Notes under the pieces: generated by a model
Database searches by the model: none
The model's input: the letters and a program-made list of their open reading frames with translations, nothing else
Told to the model about the DNA's origin: nothing
Made by a program: the position numbers and the translations under genes
Source: Nephromyces sp. MM_2019
Lineage: Eukaryota; Apicomplexa; Aconoidasida; Nephromycida
Reading direction: 5' to 3'
DNA length: 64,000 bases
NCBI GenBank assembly: GCA_015657535.1
Contig: JADHZB010001712.1
Location: 95,250-159,249 of the forward strand
Part shown: positions 1 to 13,216 of the stretch, piece after piece
Layout of the letters: each line of letters starts with the position of its first letter
Numbering within the stretch: the first letter of the stretch is position 1

Positions 1-3000
1 GAGACTCTGGGAAGCTGATAATCGAATTTCCAAATCGCACAACGGAGCGCTTAATTTTAGAATAGCTTCATCAGCTGAGAAGCCAACCTCAGTTCAAACA
101 ATGCTTTGGCATCGCATGCTAAAATAGGCTCTGATGCATGTGCGATAGCCATTTACTCATTACGTGATAACCGAATAGCTTTCCCAAGTTCATCATTATG
201 GAAATAAAAAAAGCTACAAAACAAATTCCGCTAAGGATTAGTTAGGGGGTTCCAGTGAACATATTTCGGCACAAAAAAATTAAATCAACGGCGTGATTCA
301 TTAAGTTTGGCTTGGTAGAATATGCTGCCAACACTCTTTAGAACATAAGCATGGCTAGGGGCGGAAATCCTCAATGCAAGGAAGTGGCTCTTTAACTGCT
401 CCACGAAAAAAGATGGTGTTTTCATCTTTTTTCCTAGTCTTAGACATTTAATCTAAACTAGGTTGCTTACTATTTAGTGGACAGCAAGAGATAATAATAT
501 TCAAACCAAGGAAGTAGCACCTCTACGCATACACACCCTCACGTATGCGCACAACGCACTAGAACACACAGTACTGAAGAGACAACTTAAGCTGCGTGAT
601 ACTGCGAGCCCCATGTGAAGAACGCCAGAGGACAGTAAGCTAAGTAAAAGGAGTACCTGTAGAGAATTTCCCTAGTCCGTACCCCTTTTAAGTACCCGTG
701 GAAAACAAAAGTTACCCAATCACAAAGAAGGCAGGGCAAGTCGATTTACCCGCTCATAGGACATGAAGAACACTAGCGTAAGCTCAAGCAGTATTTTAAG
801 CCCAACTACCGTAGGCGTGATACTATACTATCTATGTTATTGAGAAGCAATTATATTGCATTGCACTATTTAGAATAGCCATTAGTGGGTACTACTCAGA
901 AGAAGGAGCCATTGCCATCTTCAGCCCTTCATAAAAAATTAGTACACAGATATGGGCTTAAAAGTATAGCCTTTTCTTCTATTCATCGATAATCCGAAAT
1001 GTGCTTACAGATAACTAAATATCTTCGTTGTACCCGTGCCATGGCAAGCTAGTCAACGCGTTGCGTTCCCCCACATGTTTTAGGTAATCTTAGAAGATGC
1101 AACTTGCATAACTTTTTTTTGCGGATTTCAATTTTCAGGGCAGAAAATGTTGAAAGCTAGTGGGTAATAGCTGCGTCAATTCTTTGTGCAAATGTAACGC
1201 GGTCGCTCACGTGAGGAATATGCAGCACGGCTCGTACTGCGATAACACCGAACGCTACAAACTAATGCTGTTCAACCTAAATAGCAGTTGTACAATGTAG
1301 TCCCACGCTTAATCGAGAAAAAATCATGTGAATGCGTCACTAAATTAGCAAATTAGGATATCAGAGCTGCATGAAGCCTAAATTACAGGACAGTTAAAAG
1401 CATCCTCCCTTCCAGAAACTCAGGTTTCATCAAAAATTGGGTTCTATTTTTTTCAGCAGGATGAAGCCATTATATTCAGGTAAGATCATAAATCAAAGGC
1501 GCAAAACGATATTTTTTATGCGGAAACTCTAAAAGGAATGAGAATGACCCAGCATTTTAATTTTGGCTTAATTAAGGCACTGCATGCTTTTGAAGTATAT
1601 GCTACTTTCAAGATATGTCATTTGGCAGCACATTATAATGCATTTCTGATAAGCTCATAACCCTGAAATTCCACAGAGGTCAAAAGCACATTAGTATGTA
1701 TATCTTGCTTGGCCAAAATAAAGTGAGCAATATTACTGCGGAATTATGTTAAGTGAAAAGGTAGCGGGAGGATTATGTTCAATAGCGCTATTAAAATCAC
1801 CGCCAAAATTTTTGTTAGTCCATTGCTGTAGCAGCAACGAAGACCCAAAGCGTTAAGCTACCTGCTCACGTAGAGACAAACATGAATTACGTAGCTGAAC
1901 TAATTTATTTGCACATGCAATGCAAGCTTTCGTTGCCTATCATCAATTTGTTGACGCCTTGAAGTTTGTGCAAGAACCACTGAAATTAGTCAGCCATCAA
2001 TTATAGAGATCAAGTGGCATACCCATTCCATAACCAATTTTTTCAGATAGTTATGCAACTTATACAAAATTATGCTTATTTTTTCATTTTAAGTTTGGTA
2101 ACTAAGATAAGAAAGTGCAGCTAGTGCAATGAGACCCGTGGCTTCTAGTAGAAGATTAAATCGCTGGGGATGCATTGCAGACAACAAATGGAGTTACTAT
2201 TAGGCATCAGAAATATCCGTGAAAGAAGACAGTCTTCGAACAATCCACGTGCAATCTCCAAATGGCAGACTCGATTGCAACTTTCCGAAGGCACTATACT
2301 CTATACTTCGGCAAGAAAATACTATTGTGCTCATTTTCAATGCATTTGGCTTTTTTATGGATACAGAACTCCTAGTTACCTCTGACGCGGCTTAATTATA
2401 GGAAGAAATCTTGTATTATTAGCCCAACGTAGAGAAGTGCAGCTAATATGACTATAACACAGAGTAGCGTGACCTGAAAAAAATGAAAATACTGATTCAC
2501 ATTTGTCTTTACACCTACTAAATCTCAGTACTTCAAGGTTTACACAACGGAATATTGCTTGTTTTCACCGTATCAAAGAGCGGCATCACGGTTTGTCGCT
2601 TGATACGCTTGGACAAGCACACGCAACTTGCTACGTTGCTCTCAACTTCTTTACTCGGTAAAAACTAGGTGTACCTTGAAATAAAACCTGCTGGATTTGT
2701 ATTGTCCAATGAAAAACAATGGAATATACTTTTAAACACGGTGCAGATGCCGTAGTAATTTTTGTAAAATATCTTACACAACTCTAGAAATTTTCACGGC
2801 TACACCAAATTAAGTTTGAGTGGTCTATATATTAATGGTAAGCAATGTATCCTGAGGGCAAGGAAGAGTTTTGTACCCATTTACATAGCATTCGCATCAT
2901 TAAAGATTCTGCAGATGCCTTGGAATGGACCCAATGAAAACGACAAGTGGTGCATGGATATCAATTGCAAAAACATCAAACATCATAAAAGCGCAGAAAA

Positions 3001-3990
3001 GGGATGGGCATTATCATACTTCCCCCATTTATACGTTCACCTTCGCCTGGTTCCAGTTTGACGGTCTCCAATAGCTGCTTGGGTAGAGTGAGCCCAGCTA
3101 CAAAATAGACAGCATGCGAATGAGCCATTGCGCCCTATTACTTCGCGTAGTAATCGGCTTTCAATAATGAATCTCAGTTTTGACGCTAATAATTTAGGCT
3201 AAGCCACTAGACTGGGATAGCAAGCCCCATTCTTGTGGATGATTTAGACTATAAACATTAGAGGAAGCAACTAGCCATGAAGGGAAAGCTATTATTACGA
3301 GGGCACTGTTTATATCATAGTCAGATGGACTACTCTCCCAACGGCTGCATAGGAACCCTGAGCAATGAAGTAGCTACAGCGGATAAAGTAATTCTAAGAA
3401 GGGTTATATCTCCTTCTGTAAAAGCAGGAGTTACCAGTCACATGGTAACTTTATGATGCCGCGGGTAAATACTTTCCATTGTAAAGTTTACTAGTGGTTC
3501 ATTCAAGGTACTCAAGCGTGCAACAGCCAATAGAGGGATGGTGGCATGCGTTGCACAGCAATTTTAGTTTTTGCATACAAGATATTTAAGTGAAAATAAG
3601 CTGAGAAGCTGCTGGGGGAAGCATGTAAGACTTGCCACGATATATGGTATTCAGAGATTTTTATTGATTGCGCCGGCAAATGAGAAGTGTGCTCATCAAC
3701 ATCTAGTTATGTCCCCTAATTCTCTAATTTTAGCCAGCATTTTTCATTTCTCATAGCGTAAAGATTATATGCCGAAGCCCAAGAAATTACGTCAAGTACT
3801 ACAAATGCTTGATACCGCAAATAATAATTATGTGTTGTCGCTCAAAATTCCGATTTAAAAAAATTACGAAGGCTCAACGGTATCATCTCCTAATGCTTAT
3901 ACGCTTGAAAGACTCAAAATTTTTATTAAAAGCTCCCTTGAGTAATTTGCAGATGAATAATCTCATTTATGCGCCAAAACTTGTACTTAC
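1..3990. other. No gene recognised
   Basis: Open reading frames here are short (at most about 80 codons) and lack family motifs or paired splice signals in a consistent phase. Their number and length are what chance gives in AT-rich DNA. If the candidate first exon at 3991-4041 is real, later exons of that minus-strand gene would lie here, but I could not find them. Confidence 0.5.
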
Positions 3991-4041
3991 CTGGAAGGAA
4001 TCACTTGCAGGGTTTCCTTCTGACATTCTGATACTCTCCAT
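3991..4041 (-). CDS. Possible first exon of an unidentified gene
   Basis: On the minus strand an ATG at 4041 opens 17 codons (peptide begins MESIRMSEGN and ends SFQ). They end exactly at a strong CAG|GTAAGT donor at 3991/3990. The peptide is polar and serine-rich and matches no family I know. No following exon was found, so this could be a chance ATG near a donor-like sequence. Confidence 0.25.
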
Positions 4042-7000
4042 ATACCCTGCTGTAGTAAAAAATCTTCTTTTTTCTTTCAATGTGCTTTGTGAGATAGCAG
4101 GCTCCTGGCTTTCCTGAGAAAATGTGCAATTTTGCTGGTGAGATTGCTACACAAGAACCGGCATTGTTTCAGAACACTAAGGAGAAAGTCAAATATGTGT
4201 AGCCGTGGTAAAGTCTACCAGAGTTTAAAATATGCCATCGTTTCAAACTTTTTAGTCACCTTCAATATTTCTGAGCTTCTTAGCAATTTTAGGGAATTTA
4301 GACTGCAAACTAACATTCCTCGAAGATACAGAAATTTGCCCTGCATTTAACTATGCTAAGAAGCTGCTAAGCAATCAGGCATCATTAAAAGTATTAAAAT
4401 TGTATGATCTTAATTGCAATAATGTGCACTCAAGAGCACTGCTAACTTTATAATGGTTATTCAATTCCTGATGAAAGACTTTACTAGCCTGCTCAACTTT
4501 TTTATGGTGCACTACCCGACGGAACTAACTCAAGAAATGGGATAGTTTCTTCTTATCTAGCAGCGATTTTATTTTAATTTTGCATGTAATACAAAATTGA
4601 ATAATTTATGCTACCATCTAAGCATGTTTTTAAGTAGGTGGCTGCCAGAAAAGAAACGCGCCTCAAGTAGTTGCGCCGTGCTTCACAGTAAATACCATCA
4701 ATGAGCGCAACGATCACGAATACAGCTTATTTATGTGCTAGCTGATAGCTTTTCACTTTAAAGGGGAAAAATTTTGTGCAGTGGAAGATATATCTTTTTT
4801 GAGGGGAAAAATATCGCACTTAAGCATTTGATAAATGTATACTCAGTGAAACTGTAGCGTAATATTGCCAAAAACGCTGTCCGAGCTTTTCCTATTTACA
4901 GGTGAAGAATATATCTTATTATTTTTGCTAAAAAAAATTTCTTCGAGTTTGAGATGCGAGGAAAACTGTAAATTCTTCTAGTAAGCCCTGCTGTGCTTAA
5001 AGTTTACCAGCGTAGCATTAATTTTTCACATAATTTTTGTGGTTTTTTAATGATTCTAGACGCCATAAATTTTTCATATATTAAAGAATCTGGGATTATT
5101 AGAGTTAGCTGATCTATAGCAGCGACATTTGTGTTACAAAAAAGGTAACTTTTGTACCTAACATCATGATCGTTCACACTTAAGTATTTTACTTTTCAGA
5201 GTAGATCTATGTCGTTTATAGCATTCGAAGTTATCAGCATAATAAAGTACATAAATTATAGTAAAAAAAATCTCATTCGATACGAAGCTTTTCGCGTTAT
5301 CTATCTTGAGAGAAGCCTATGATTAGCTTTAGGCGCCGGTACCTAGACAACATGAAATTTTACCCTCTAATTTCGTCCCTGACCAAGTTTCACATCGATG
5401 GATACTTTTCTTTAGCCTAAAATATATTTCTAGTCTGTATAGGCATAATGAAAATCTTATTTAATAGAGCAGTCTATGATCGAAAATCACTAACTGCAAA
5501 AAAATGGTATTCTACTTTGGCGTTGGGAATTCCCCAACGTTATGTTACTCATGATAGATACGCTTAGCTTTATTATACGAAACTTAAGTAATCTTGCTAT
5601 CTTTGACTTATGCTTTTTTAAGTACATTGATTTTTATTTGTAACTTTAAGAGTAAGCTTCGCCACTCACGTCAAAGGTAGAAGGAAACCAGCACAACATA
5701 ATGTATAGATTTGCCAATATGGGCTACTTAATATGATTTAGATGTAAAAAATTCCCGTGGATTGCCTTTTACTAAATTACTTAGATGATACTCTCATTAT
5801 CAAAAGCTATAGAAGCATCAAAAGTAAGCTAGAGCCGAGATTCTAATAATTAGCCGTGTTGACCGTCTGGAAAAAGCCAAGATTTATTTGTAGTACTGTT
5901 AATCATAAGTTTAGCGGTTTAGAAAAAATTTCAAAAATATACTACAACCCAGTTTTTGCGTTGTAAAATATACAAATATTATTATATAACTTCCTTTTCC
6001 ATGCGTATAAACATGGCAAGAGTACATATTATTTCTATCCATTACACTATTATTTTTGGCCTCATGCTTCTCATGGTCCTTTACCGGCTTGGTTGTGCTT
6101 GACTTTTCCATTTTATTTCAAGCAAAAAAGTCTTGCGATGATTTTTATCTTCAGTTTCCTTATATGATAAGTACCCAATTTTGATTTGCTTGAGCCTCTA
6201 GGCCAGTTTCCTTGCCTGCCGCCTGAAAATGAAGTTTTCGTACTGTTCTGAAAATTATTGTTGCCTCAGAAAAGCATTGCAAGACCATTTAGATTACCAT
6301 TTCAATACTACGAGTTTCCCCATGCGCCGCCGTGCATATTTCTCAGTATGCATCGAAACAGCTGATACAAAATCAAAACGAATTTCTTTTTTAATAGAAT
6401 CATTGTTTATTGTATAATGCAGCGAATAATCAGCTTTATGGAAATAAACGAGTTGGTCATTTATACGAGGATGTAATTTAAAGTAAAAATTTTTTAAAAT
6501 TCATTTGTAAGTAGTTCAAAGGAAGAGATTAGACTGCTAAAAAAAATGCATTGCAAATATGATATCCTATCCATGTTTAAATAAGTAGAAGGACGTGCAT
6601 ATTAGGAGATTTATCTAAATAACATACGCTGGAGGTAGAGTTTTAATTGGGCATTGCACAAGTAACTGCAACGTGGGGGCCAGTTTATTTTTTTTTTATT
6701 TCATTCCTTTAGATATTAACTATGTTTACTAGATAAATTCTGAGGTAAGAAATAAAGCAATTCTGGTATTAAAAATGGTTTTTGTTAAACTTTATACTGT
6801 AACTATAGAATTACGTATTTAATAAGAAAGGGCGAAAATTCCCTGCTCGTTAGGTCTTCTGTACGCTTTGTGTATAACACATATTTGGTTGTAATCCATG
6901 GAATTTCATATTTTGTTTAAAGAGTCTCGCAAATTTTTAGGAGCCACATGCCACAGCAATTCATACAGCCTCTCCTCAAATGTTATTGATTTTACATAAA

Positions 7001-9821
7001 CATACGCAATGCTGTGGCTCCTCACGAGTTGAAATTTGTATCGATACGAAATTGTAATGGGTGTGGCTCAAGTTGAAATCCAGTTGCCAATCTGGAGAAT
7101 ACCAGCTTATTTAATTGAGAAACTTTCCCTGAATTTCTGAGCTGCAGTCATATTAAGCCAGTTGCACCTGTGCTCTTCTTTATTTTCTAATCTTAAAACC
7201 AGATTTAGCACTTATTAAACCGTACTGTGTTGCATAATCAGATGCTGGGATTAGTCAACATTCTTCACAAGTATTTTTTCTACAAATCTAGCAGGATTTA
7301 AAACATCATTATAAGAACAACCTTTTTGTAGTAAAATTATATAAAATATGATTCGCTATTGCAGATAATCTACTCTCCACTTAATAATCTAAGGGGGAAT
7401 TAGTGAATTATCTGCCAATCGACTTCACACATGTAGGCGGTTATCTTTTACCAAATTTGTTCAATGGGCGAAAATTTTTCGACGGAGTGACTAAATTTAA
7501 TTGATCTCTCACAGGAACCCTCCTGCAGTCGCGCTCAGGTGCCGCTACTTCTGGCTTTGTAAGTCATGAAAGCTGTTTCTTATATTGGCTCGTCACGTAG
7601 GCTCATCAATAGAAAGCTAAAATAAGGCGCTATGCCATGTATCTAGGCATATCACTGAAAACTTACTGTAGTTATGCAGACAAAAAAAAAGCCTGATCGA
7701 AGGCTTAAGCAATACCTCATTTATAGGGCTATATGATTAACCTTCCGTTATAATTTTCCGCTTTAGGTGCATCCATTAATATGGCAGAGCTGTGCCTCCC
7801 TTCCTCCATCGGATAAGAACAGCATTAGCCAGATATTGGTCTTTGCAGGGTATGCGCGCAATCTAAAGATAAACCATGCACCACCATTCACTTCAAGTGC
7901 TCTGTGGATAAGAAACGTCCGCCTGCATTATTCGCCATATCCATATCAAAACTATTCCAAAAAAAGTGCTAAGTTGTAGTGAAAGTGGACAGTGAAATCA
8001 ATTTCAGTATCCTGTACCCACAAATGCTGAGGAGTTAATCGAAAAAAGTTTCCAGGCTGTCTTTATTATCTGTCGTGGGGTGGCGGTGACCGTGTGATTT
8101 TATGCTATTACAGATAAGATTCAGCGCAACACACTTCGGAGTACGTTTCCTCGCTGTACATATGACACATAATAACGTAAAAATATGAAGATGTATTCCT
8201 TACATTATTTTGCTACGATACTTTGATTGTGCATGCGCTAACAAGGGGCTGCCAAACGGACAGTGGTCGGAAGGTGCACCCACGCTTGCACCTAACCTGC
8301 ATCGACACATTTGGGAGCAAGCTGGGCATTCGCTAAGCAGCAGGTATTTTCTTCCATTCGGGAAAATAAGCTAGATGCAGTTCTCATAACAAGCTTTGTC
8401 ACCGTAGCAAGTAGAATCCCTCCCAAAATTTTATGGTAAATGAGATGGCTGGTTCGGTTTAAGCGCTGCTGCTCCAGGCTGTCAAGCAGTAATACGTGCA
8501 AAAAAGTGAATAGCATAGCCCCTAAGAAGATCTCACACTGGCAGAAATATTTTGCACTGAAATCCTGGCAGTCAAACAATACAACAGTGACTTTAGGGCT
8601 GTGTGTCAACCGGGTGGGGAATTAAATCATGTGTACTTCTTGGAAATTGAGTATTCTAGCAGCATATCCAGTAGCATATCGCAGATAGGACAAAGCTGGC
8701 TGGCACTATACGTATGCTGTTCATTTTAAATTAACATCGTCATCTTGCATAGATTTTTATCAGCTGGAGCTCCCGTCAGTATTTCCTAGATCATTATATT
8801 AAGTTTAGTGCATTTCGGTGAATGAGCTTAGTATAATACACTGAAATGTCGGTTCATCAGCGTATTACCTAGCATTGTGTCGAGTACAGAAAGCTACTTC
8901 AGACATACATCCCGGTAAAATAATCGCGACCAAGAGCAGTGTTTTGCCCTTTCAAAGAGTCGACCCGTTCTGGAGGTTGCTCTATTAGCTACATTGACAG
9001 TCACAGTTCCAGATAGCCTATTGAGTTTAGAAACGCGAGGACTGATTGAAAAAGCGCTGCACCGGAAAGTGCAATGAAGCTTTAGCGACCCATTATGAAG
9101 TATGCTTATTGCAGGAGATCTTTCCAATGTTAAACAAAAATAAAGTTAGTTAAGATAAGATCCAATCAGAAAATATTTAAGGGAATACTTCCTCCGAATA
9201 CACTGAAAGGCTATTGAATGCACTGCATTAATACGTGCTTCCAAGAAATTTTAGTGACCCGGAAAATAGTGATTATACTTTTTTTAAGAGGTTTGAGTTT
9301 TGGAGAATATGGGAAAGCTTGCCGTAGTTATATTCTTAATTTTATACTGCAAGTGGTTTAGGTACTCCCCCTTCAGAATATTTTGTTGCCGAGAATCACG
9401 AAAATAAACATTGAGCTCAAACATAATTGCATAATATCATAAATGTTCACCGACTACTTTCCTATAGGGAAAGTTAAATAAATCTGTTGGCTTCTAGGGG
9501 GCTAAATGCTTGTTGTAGTATTTCTTATGGGTTTTACTGTCGAATATAGCCAGAAAAAGGAAGTTGCAGTTAGTAAACTTTTGATTAACGCGATTTTTTC
9601 CCTATAAGATGTGCAATACAAGGTCCTCCAAAGAACGCGATTCCCCTTGAAGATGTTTGATTGTGTTTCAATGAAACTTGGTGTATGGTGCGATTGGTAT
9701 GGCGTTGAGATGTTATAGGTAATCATCTTTCTTTCCCTGGGTTTTACCAATCTTTTAATAGACCTTTTACTAATACGAGCATATTTAAGCGCAGGAGAGT
9801 GAAAACTTGTATTTTGAGGTC
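4042..9821. other. No gene recognised
   Basis: AT-rich sequence. The longest reading frames (for example 8292-8609 and 9502-9876 on the minus strand) are within the range expected by chance, and I see no family motifs, clear repeats or RNA genes. The right edge meets the tentative last exon of the 9.8-12.7 kb exon block. Confidence 0.5.
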
Positions 9822-12721
9822 CTAATATATACATGCAGGTAAAAGAATTAGGAGAGGTCCTAAGGTGAGCCTCCATTTTCTACGTTACTTTCCTATAGCC
9901 GTTCCAAGGATGTGCATTCCGATTATGTGACACTGAAGGTTACCGCTATTCAAATTTACTACAAATTTGAGGGATTACGATTATCATAGTTGCTGGAAGG
10001 GAGTACTGTATGCCTACTAACTCAAAAAAGGATCAAAGCGTATATCCAGAAAGTAGTACAATAAGTTAGTTAGCAAGTCTAACTCATTGCAACAAAGATT
10101 GCACGGAAGGCGTGGCCTACTGAAAAGTTGGGTATCGTAATTAGTTTCCTGTAAAGCAGAAGAAAAATTAAAGTTTTTAACCTGCGATAGACCTTATTTT
10201 GCTAAAAAAGCAGAGGTTGTAATATGTCATGTATCTCACTTACAAATTTTTAGAGATCTTTATACAAAAAGAATTGCTTACGCAAAGTACCTCGAAGTCA
10301 CCAAAATTAGATGTTGCGCTCCTTTTCTTGGAGTTCATTTGCAGTATTCCTGGAGCAAGATTTATCTCAGATTTAGTAATCATTCGGGCCAAAATTGCTT
10401 CTGCCTCCTCATTGTTAAGCCTAAGTTGCATGAATAACCTTTACAGCGTAGTTTTCACATATTAATGGTTCGGCTTGAATAAATCGCAACGTTGGTTTAG
10501 AAACAACATTTAAAATACGGTTATGAAAGCATGCATAAATGCTGTTTTATCCGAAATTTGATTCATTTTCTCCACGGAAATTAGCTTACACGCTTTTTGT
10601 GACCGAAGATTGTGTCTGGAAGCGCCTCAAATTAGCTTTAGAACCAAAATTGGGGATTTCAGAAGAATGTTCCGATTCTGATGTGAACTTTGGTCTGCCT
10701 TCATTCTCTCTTAGTAATTCTTCAATGTGCTTACTCAAACCTATGTCGCACACATTTGGCAGTCGCAATGCAATGCACAAGCAGCGATGCTACCATGCAA
10801 AAAATTTATTCGATTCATACATCAAATAACAACAGACTTTCAGGTCTTCACTTTTTTCTAGAAAATCAAAGCGAAATATACATTTTTTTGACTACTGAAT
10901 TTGAACTTGCAAAGAGCGCTGACATAAATGATAAAATATAGAATTAAAGCGGGGTATACCTTGTAAAGAAATAAAATTTCCCAAGTATAGAATCTAAATT
11001 GAATTGCTCTCGTGCGATAGTTATAAGCACTAAATAAACGTACAAACACGATAGCTAATAGTTTCAATTAGAAATTCGTAATATATTTTTTCAAAAATCC
11101 AAGCATTATCCAGAATTGCATGAAAGGTATTTTGTTATGATGCTATGAAACAAAAAAACTTAATTTCATTTCAGGCTTTACTGTACTCACCAAAAGAAGG
11201 TTTTCTACCCAAACTGGAACCCTCTCTTTGAACAAAAGTTTTGAGTTTTTCAAAGTCGCTTTTTACTGCGCTTTGCAGAGAATTTCTTTTTGCATTCAGC
11301 ATAGATAATTCTTCTGAGCCCCCTGAAAAAAATTTTGACGCTTGAAAAAAATAGTATTCCATTTGAAAGTTTAATTTAAGAGCTGCTAAATTGCCCACCT
11401 CTCAGGAGTTCCTTTTGAACATGAAAAACTGCCTCTCGTGCTTTCGTCACTAAATACGTAAAAAAAGTTTCTGTTTTCGTTCCCATAACGTTGGGGATTG
11501 CCGGTGTCAAGGGAGTGTAATTACCTGCGTTAATTTAGCTTACTAGATGTGATGAGTTATATACTCAAGGTCATTAACCATTAAAAACCATGCATTCTTT
11601 TCGTACCAATCTTTAATATACTGTAGGTTATCTACTTACTGGACTGGCAAGCAATCCAGTAATAATCGATCTTTTTGTCTAGCAGTTCCTCCTTAGTCAT
11701 TTTCCGAGGGTACTTCTCCAAGAATTGCACAAGGTGCGCTTCTGATCTGAAAAAAACTCACATTATGAGAAAGAAATTTGATTGAGAAATTTAGTATCAA
11801 TTTAAGCAGAAGCTCAGATATGTACTCAGAGTATGTGCATGCATATTGGTCTCCACTTTAAATGTGAATATCCATGAAAATAAGCAGGTATAATATGGAC
11901 TATGCAAACTGGAAAAAAATTAATAGATAGCTCATATAAGAAAAAAATGACTGCTACATTTATATCATTTTAAAAGTTTTGCATAAAACCTTCAGAATAT
12001 TCTTTTACCTCTTTGATGAAGCTAAAAGCCATTTAATCGGTGAATCTTTTATGATGCTTCCAAAAACCGCGTTTATATCAATTTTGAATAAGTTTTCCAG
12101 CTTGTGCTCTGACAAAATTTATCACTCTTATTGCGCTTCAGAAAAAAAATTTTCTTCAGGTAGGAGCATTTAAAATTTTGAATAAACGGCTTAATCACGT
12201 GCTCTTAAATCGCTTAAAATTTTTTCAAGTAAAACTTTTAGCGATATTTGAATGCTTCTGTTAAACGTTACGCTTACCCAATTTTTCCAAAAAATCAATC
12301 TGCAGAAACAGGCTAAATATTTGCGAAAAGAGAGCCTTGGGAATGCAATGGTTTATGTAGATTGTAAGCAAGTACTCCTTTGTGCTTCTGACACTAGGAA
12401 GCAGTAACGCCTTCAAAGTATTCCACTCCGCATCTAAAAAATTGATCATAAAATGCGTTTAAAAGAGAAGCTTACGCAATTGAAGATTTTACAGCACAAA
12501 TGATACTGCTTGGAAAGATTCAAAAGTCTTCCAAAACAAACGTACTATGAATAAGAGGATCTGCCATTTCTTCCCTCCAATTCTGTTTTATGGTATGCGT
12601 GGGTTCTATTTGATTACTACAATCTAGAGAATCATCAAATTCTAGACTATCCAGAAACCACGGAATCCTGTTACCGTAAAAAAAAGGAGCAGCGTGCTTT
12701 GTGCAAAGTTTCGGCTTGAAA
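9822..12721 (-). CDS. Multi-exon protein-coding block, function unknown
   Basis: Minus-strand exons with agreeing phases are 12546-12721, 12278-12433, 12009-12108, 11640-11746, 11191-11322, 10590-10740, 10291-10420, 10182-10201, and a tentative last exon ending at stop 9822. The first seven translate to about 310 residues with no internal stop. The start is helical and hydrophobic (a stretch around NAEWNTLKALLLPSV and a leucine/phenylalanine-rich helix). The middle is charged (SEAHLVQFLEKYPRKM, then DYYWIACQS). The end is polar and basic (SSLGRKPSF and NSKKRSATSNFGDFE). I recognise no domain. The first listed exon starts in phase 2 and so needs an upstream exon. It may therefore be the 3' part of the CLU-like gene just upstream, or a separate gene starting near 13.1 kb. 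Coding status is well supported by phase agreement; the function and both ends are not. Confidence 0.6.
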
Positions 12722-13216
12722 CTAGTTATCATCAACTCGCAAATAACATTAGCTACTTATCTCTATTTAAGACAAAAAAGATTTATAATCTTTAACGCGG
12801 TGAATGTGGAAAGGAAATAAAGCGTTTAAAAATTAGTCCACAGCATAAATCACTCATCCAAAATAAAAACTCACACTGCCTTTCATGTTAAAGTTTAGCT
12901 CTAAGCTCTTTCTCTTTCTCCTTCACTTTCAAATCATCTCTCTTTTCTTTATGTTTCATGCCCAGCCTACTTTTTCATCCCCCATTCTCTCGTCTTAAAC
13001 TAATTTTATTGCGCTTTAATGCATCATTCATTAAGTTAAGAAACCAAACAAAATCGTTAATACTTTACATGCAAAAAGAGAGGCTTTGAGCTTACGGTTC
13101 TTCTTTGAAGCTTCTGGAACTTCCGGGAAGCTCATCGTTATAAAACATAAAAAATAAAACACGCTCGAAAGCAAGACTACTTTCCTGGTACCTTAAATTA
13201 TACGCTAGTAAAATCC

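Noticed and set aside
3809..4117. 102-codon plus-strand frame
   Set aside because: Length is within chance expectation for this base composition, and there is no motif or start context; the opposite strand has a better exon candidate here.
13050..13140. MSFPEVPEASKKN-type peptide at 13.1 kb as ribosomal protein L7 N-terminus
   Set aside because: The similarity is limited to a few residues, and none of the downstream exons carries the conserved L7 core.
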